From contig CABUCQ010000106.1 of assembly GCA_902490095.1 (NCBI GenBank), positions 1 to 7,582 of the forward strand: DNA of 7,582 bases. Direction: 5' to 3'. Both the position numbers and the translations under genes were made by a program. The notes below the pieces were generated by a model. That model was not told the origin of the DNA. It ran no database searches and was given only the letters and a program-made list of their open reading frames with translations. Below are positions 5,933-7,582 of the stretch, piece after piece. The DNA is from an uncultured Collinsella sp. (GTDB taxonomy: Bacteria; Actinomycetota; Coriobacteriia; Coriobacteriales; Coriobacteriaceae). How positions within the stretch are numbered: position 1 is the first letter of the stretch; the number at the start of each line of letters is the position of its first letter.

Positions 5933-5952
5933 GTAGGGACGGGCGCTTTTTT
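5916..5952 (+). terminator. Regulated intrinsic terminator of the ileS T-box
   Basis: GCGC (5916-5919), a bulged T, and TCGTCCC (5921-5927) pair with GGGACGG (5936-5942) and GCGC (5943-5946, as GCGC) around the 8-base loop AGCTTGTA, followed directly by TTTTTT (5947-5952). The stem is about 11 bp with one U-G wobble. It is the off state when tRNA-Ile is charged. Confidence 0.88.
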
Positions 5953-5995
5953 GGTGCCCAACGGGCGTGCGCGCCCACGACATGAAAGGGGTACC

Positions 5996-7582
5996 GTGGC
6001 AAACGAGTACAAGCAGACGATGAATCTGCCCAAGACCGGTTTTCCCATGCGTGCCGGTCTTTCCAAGTCCGAGCCCAAGCGACTCAAGGACTGGCAGGAC
6101 AACAAGGTCTACGAGCAGGTTCTGAAGAAGAACGAGGGTCACAAGAAGTTCGTGCTGCACGACGGTCCTCCGTACGCCAACGGTCCGATCCACATCGGCC
6201 ACGCCATGAACAAGATCTCCAAGGACATGATCAACCGTTACTGGATGATGCAGGGCTATGAGGTTCCCTATGTCCCCGGTTGGGACTGCCATGGCCAGCC
6301 GATCGAGCATAAGGTCGAGGAGAAGCTCGGCACCGAGAAGTTCAACCAGACCTCCACGGCTAAGATCCGCGAGCTTTGCAACAAGTTCGCTGTCGAGAAC
6401 ATCGAGCTGCAGAAGGCCGGCTTCCGTCGCCTGGGCGTGCTTGGCGACTGGGACAACCCGTATCTGACGCTCTATCACCAGCACGACGCCGCCGACATCG
6501 AGGTCTTCAAGGCCATGTTCGATAAGGGCATGATCTATCGTGGGCACAAGCCGGTTCACTGGTGCAAGCACTGCCACACCGCGCTGGCCGAGGCCGAGAT
6601 CGAGTACTCCGACGAGACGAGCCCGTCCATTTTCGTGCGCTTCGAGATGACTTCCAAGCCCGCCGGCCTCGAGAACTTCGACGGCCCGGTTGACTTTATC
6701 ATCTGGACGACCACGCCGTGGACCATCCCCTCCGACCAGGCCGTTTCCCTCAAGCCCGGCGCCGCCTACGTTGCCGTTGAGCACGATGGTCGTGCCGAGG
6801 TCATGCTCGAGGACCTGGCTCCCAAGTGCTGTGAGGAGTTTGGCTGGGAGTACACCCCGGTTATGGTCGACGGCAAGCCCTATGTGGTTCCCGCCGAGAC
6901 CTTCCACCACATCCACTACAAGCAGCCGATCTTCGACGGTGTCGAGGGCGTGGCGCTGCTGGCCGATTACGTCGGTGTCGATGACGGTACCGGTATCGTC
7001 CACAACTCGCCCGGCCACGGCGTCGACGACTACTTTGCCTGCCTCAAGGAGGGCATCACCGACATCTGCATGCCGGTCGATGACGACGGCAAGTTCTACA
7101 CCGGCGAGGAGTTTGGCACCGGTGGCCCCTTCAGCGGTATGGATACCGATGAGGCCAACCCGCACATCATCGAGTTCCTGCGCGAGCGCGGCACCCTGGT
7201 CCTCGAGAAGAAGATCACGCACAGCTATCCGCACTGCTGGCGCTGCAAGCACCCGGTGCTCTTCCGTGCTACTGACCAGTGGTTCGTCTCGATGGACAAG
7301 ACCGGCTTGCGTGAGCAGGCTGGCAAGGAGGTTCGCGAGAACGTCAAGTGGTATCCGGCTCACGCCGCCAACCGCATCGGCGCCATGGTCGAGCAGCGTC
7401 CCGACTGGTGCATCAGCCGTCAGCGCAACTGGGGCGTGCCTATCCCCAGCTACACCTGTGCCGACTGCGGCGAGAAGGTCATGAACGACGCCACGCTCGA
7501 CGCCGTCATCAAGCTCTTCCACGAGAAGGGCTCCGACGCCTGGTTCACCGACGCTCCCGAGAGCTACCTGGGCGAGGCCTGC
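5996..7582 (+). CDS. ileS: Isoleucyl-tRNA synthetase, bacterial type 1 (N-terminal 529 codons, runs off the window)
   Basis: IleRS charges tRNA-Ile with isoleucine in the cytosol and hydrolyses mischarged Val-tRNA-Ile. The visible 529 residues start MANEYKQTMNLPKTGFPMRA, the usual opening of bacterial type 1 IleRS. They contain the class I signature HIGH (66-69, GPIHIGHAMNK), the WCKHCHTALAEAEIEY segment, and the CP1 editing domain with WTTTPWT (237-243) and GTGIVHNSPGHGVDDY (331-346). The return to the catalytic core includes WCISRQRNWGVP (from W471) and a CADC pair. The KMSKS loop, anticodon-binding region and C-terminal zinc site should lie beyond the window. GTG 5996 is chosen because AAAGGGG (5985-5991) lies 4-6 bases upstream and the preceding in-frame sequence is leader RNA. 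ATG 6020 (residue 9) would cut into the conserved start. Expression is governed by the T-box and terminator just upstream. In the editing site, NS replaces the common TA after the histidine. Confidence 0.97.
   Translation, partial: MANEYKQTMNLPKTGFPMRAGLSKSEPKRLKDWQDNKVYEQVLKKNEGHKKFVLHDGPPYANGPIHIGHAMNKISKDMINRYWMMQGYEVPYVPGWDCHGQPIEHKVEEKLGTEKFNQTSTAKIRELCNKFAVENIELQKAGFRRLGVLGDWDNPYLTLYHQHDAADIEVFKAMFDKGMIYRGHKPVHWCKHCHTALAEAEIEYSDETSPSIFVRFEMTSKPAGLENFDGPVDFIIWTTTPWTIPSDQAVSLKPGAAYVAVEHDGRAEVMLEDLAPKCCEEFGWEYTPVMVDGKPYVVPAETFHHIHYKQPIFDGVEGVALLADYVGVDDGTGIVHNSPGHGVDDYFACLKEGITDICMPVDDDGKFYTGEEFGTGGPFSGMDTDEANPHIIEFLRERGTLVLEKKITHSYPHCWRCKHPVLFRATDQWFVSMDKTGLREQAGKEVRENVKWYPAHAANRIGAMVEQRPDWCISRQRNWGVPIPSYTCADCGEKVMNDATLDAVIKLFHEKGSDAWFTDAPESYLGEAC

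Larger units (their letters stand above)
5651..5952 (+). promoter_or_regulatory. T-box riboswitch, tRNA-Ile responsive, upstream of ileS
   Basis: All parts of a full-length T-box leader can be traced. Stem I base: TGGGG (5658-5662) with ACCCC (5737-5741). Next come the ACGAGTAG bulge side and the opposing specifier loop GATGAAAATCA, whose codon is ATC (5734-5736), read by tRNA-Ile. Stem I continues with GTCGG/CCGAT, CGCATGC/GCATGCG and CGGG/CCCG, with the typical AGAGAG bulge (about 5690-5695) and a GCTGAGAA terminal loop. Stem II has the AGTA S-turn sequence (5783-5786) and TATCG (5789-5793)/CGATA (5807-5811). Stem III is CGCG-AATA-CGCG (5840-5851). The antiterminator and terminator follow. 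Uncharged tRNA-Ile binding should stabilise the antiterminator and allow transcription of ileS. The UGGU of the bulge matches an ACCA acceptor end with discriminator A, as expected for tRNA-Ile. The bulge is otherwise atypical. Confidence 0.9.

Noticed and set aside
5952..5958. TGGTGCC, close to the T-box consensus TGGNACC
   Set aside because: It lies after the terminator U-tract and cannot form the antiterminator bulge, while the bulge at 5873-5879 is flanked by two perfect helices.
5982..6023. Micro-ORF ATG 5982 to TGA 6023 (13 codons) overlapping the ileS start, its stop sharing ATGA with the in-frame ATG at 6020
   Set aside because: It resembles translational coupling, but no ribosome-binding site precedes 5982, and the AAAGGGG site inside it fits GTG 5996 of ileS better.
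5876..7522. Open frame of about 548 codons on the minus strand covering the ileS region
   Set aside because: It is a mirror of the real ileS codons, low in complexity (rich in V, L, G, D), crosses the T-box terminator, and has no family resemblance.

Overview
This is a chromosomal housekeeping segment from a fairly GC-rich bacterium. The gene set and protein style, together with a full-length T-box ahead of a bacterial-type ileS, suggest an anaerobic Coriobacteriia member (Collinsella-like). That placement is an inference from memory of such proteins, not from a search. I see no phage, insertion sequence, CRISPR, tRNA or rRNA.

Layout, left to right. Positions 2-100 hold the last 32 codons of a SpoU/TrmH-family RNA methyltransferase. 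A short leader then precedes a complete MATE-family efflux transporter (226-1575, +). Directly after its stop codon lies a long imperfect inverted repeat (1576-1658). Against that repeat, on the minus strand, is a roughly 50-residue C-terminal remnant of a cob(I)alamin/cob(I)yrinate adenosyltransferase (CobO/BtuR; 1660-1818) with no N-terminal part. The membrane AAA+ zinc protease FtsH follows (1949-3841, +) and ends in a strong hairpin terminator. Only 17 bases after that terminator starts a small DUF523 protein (3923-4378, +). DUF523 converges, across a shared bidirectional terminator, on an iron-containing alcohol dehydrogenase-family enzyme resembling E. coli HcxA/YbdH (4427-5509, -).

The 486-base gap between the dehydrogenase and ileS is regulatory. 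Next to the dehydrogenase it holds two palindromic sequences and an inverted repeat that could mask the dehydrogenase ribosome-binding site. Next to ileS it holds a complete transcription-attenuating T-box riboswitch: Stem I with an AUC (Ile) specifier, Stem II, Stem III, an antiterminator, and a competing intrinsic terminator with a U6 tract. ileS itself starts at GTG 5996 and runs off the window after 529 codons, before the expected KMSKS motif.

The genes appear to be mostly separate transcription units rather than one operon: drug/metabolite efflux, membrane protein quality control, a 2-oxoacid or alcohol oxidoreductase, and isoleucine charging controlled by uncharged tRNA-Ile. The most notable signals are the T-box with a noncanonical antiterminator bulge (UGGUUAA instead of UGGNACC), the decayed cobO tail, the long inverted repeat beside it, and the DUF523 gene apparently lacking its own promoter. 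I found no convincing evidence of a wholly new system.
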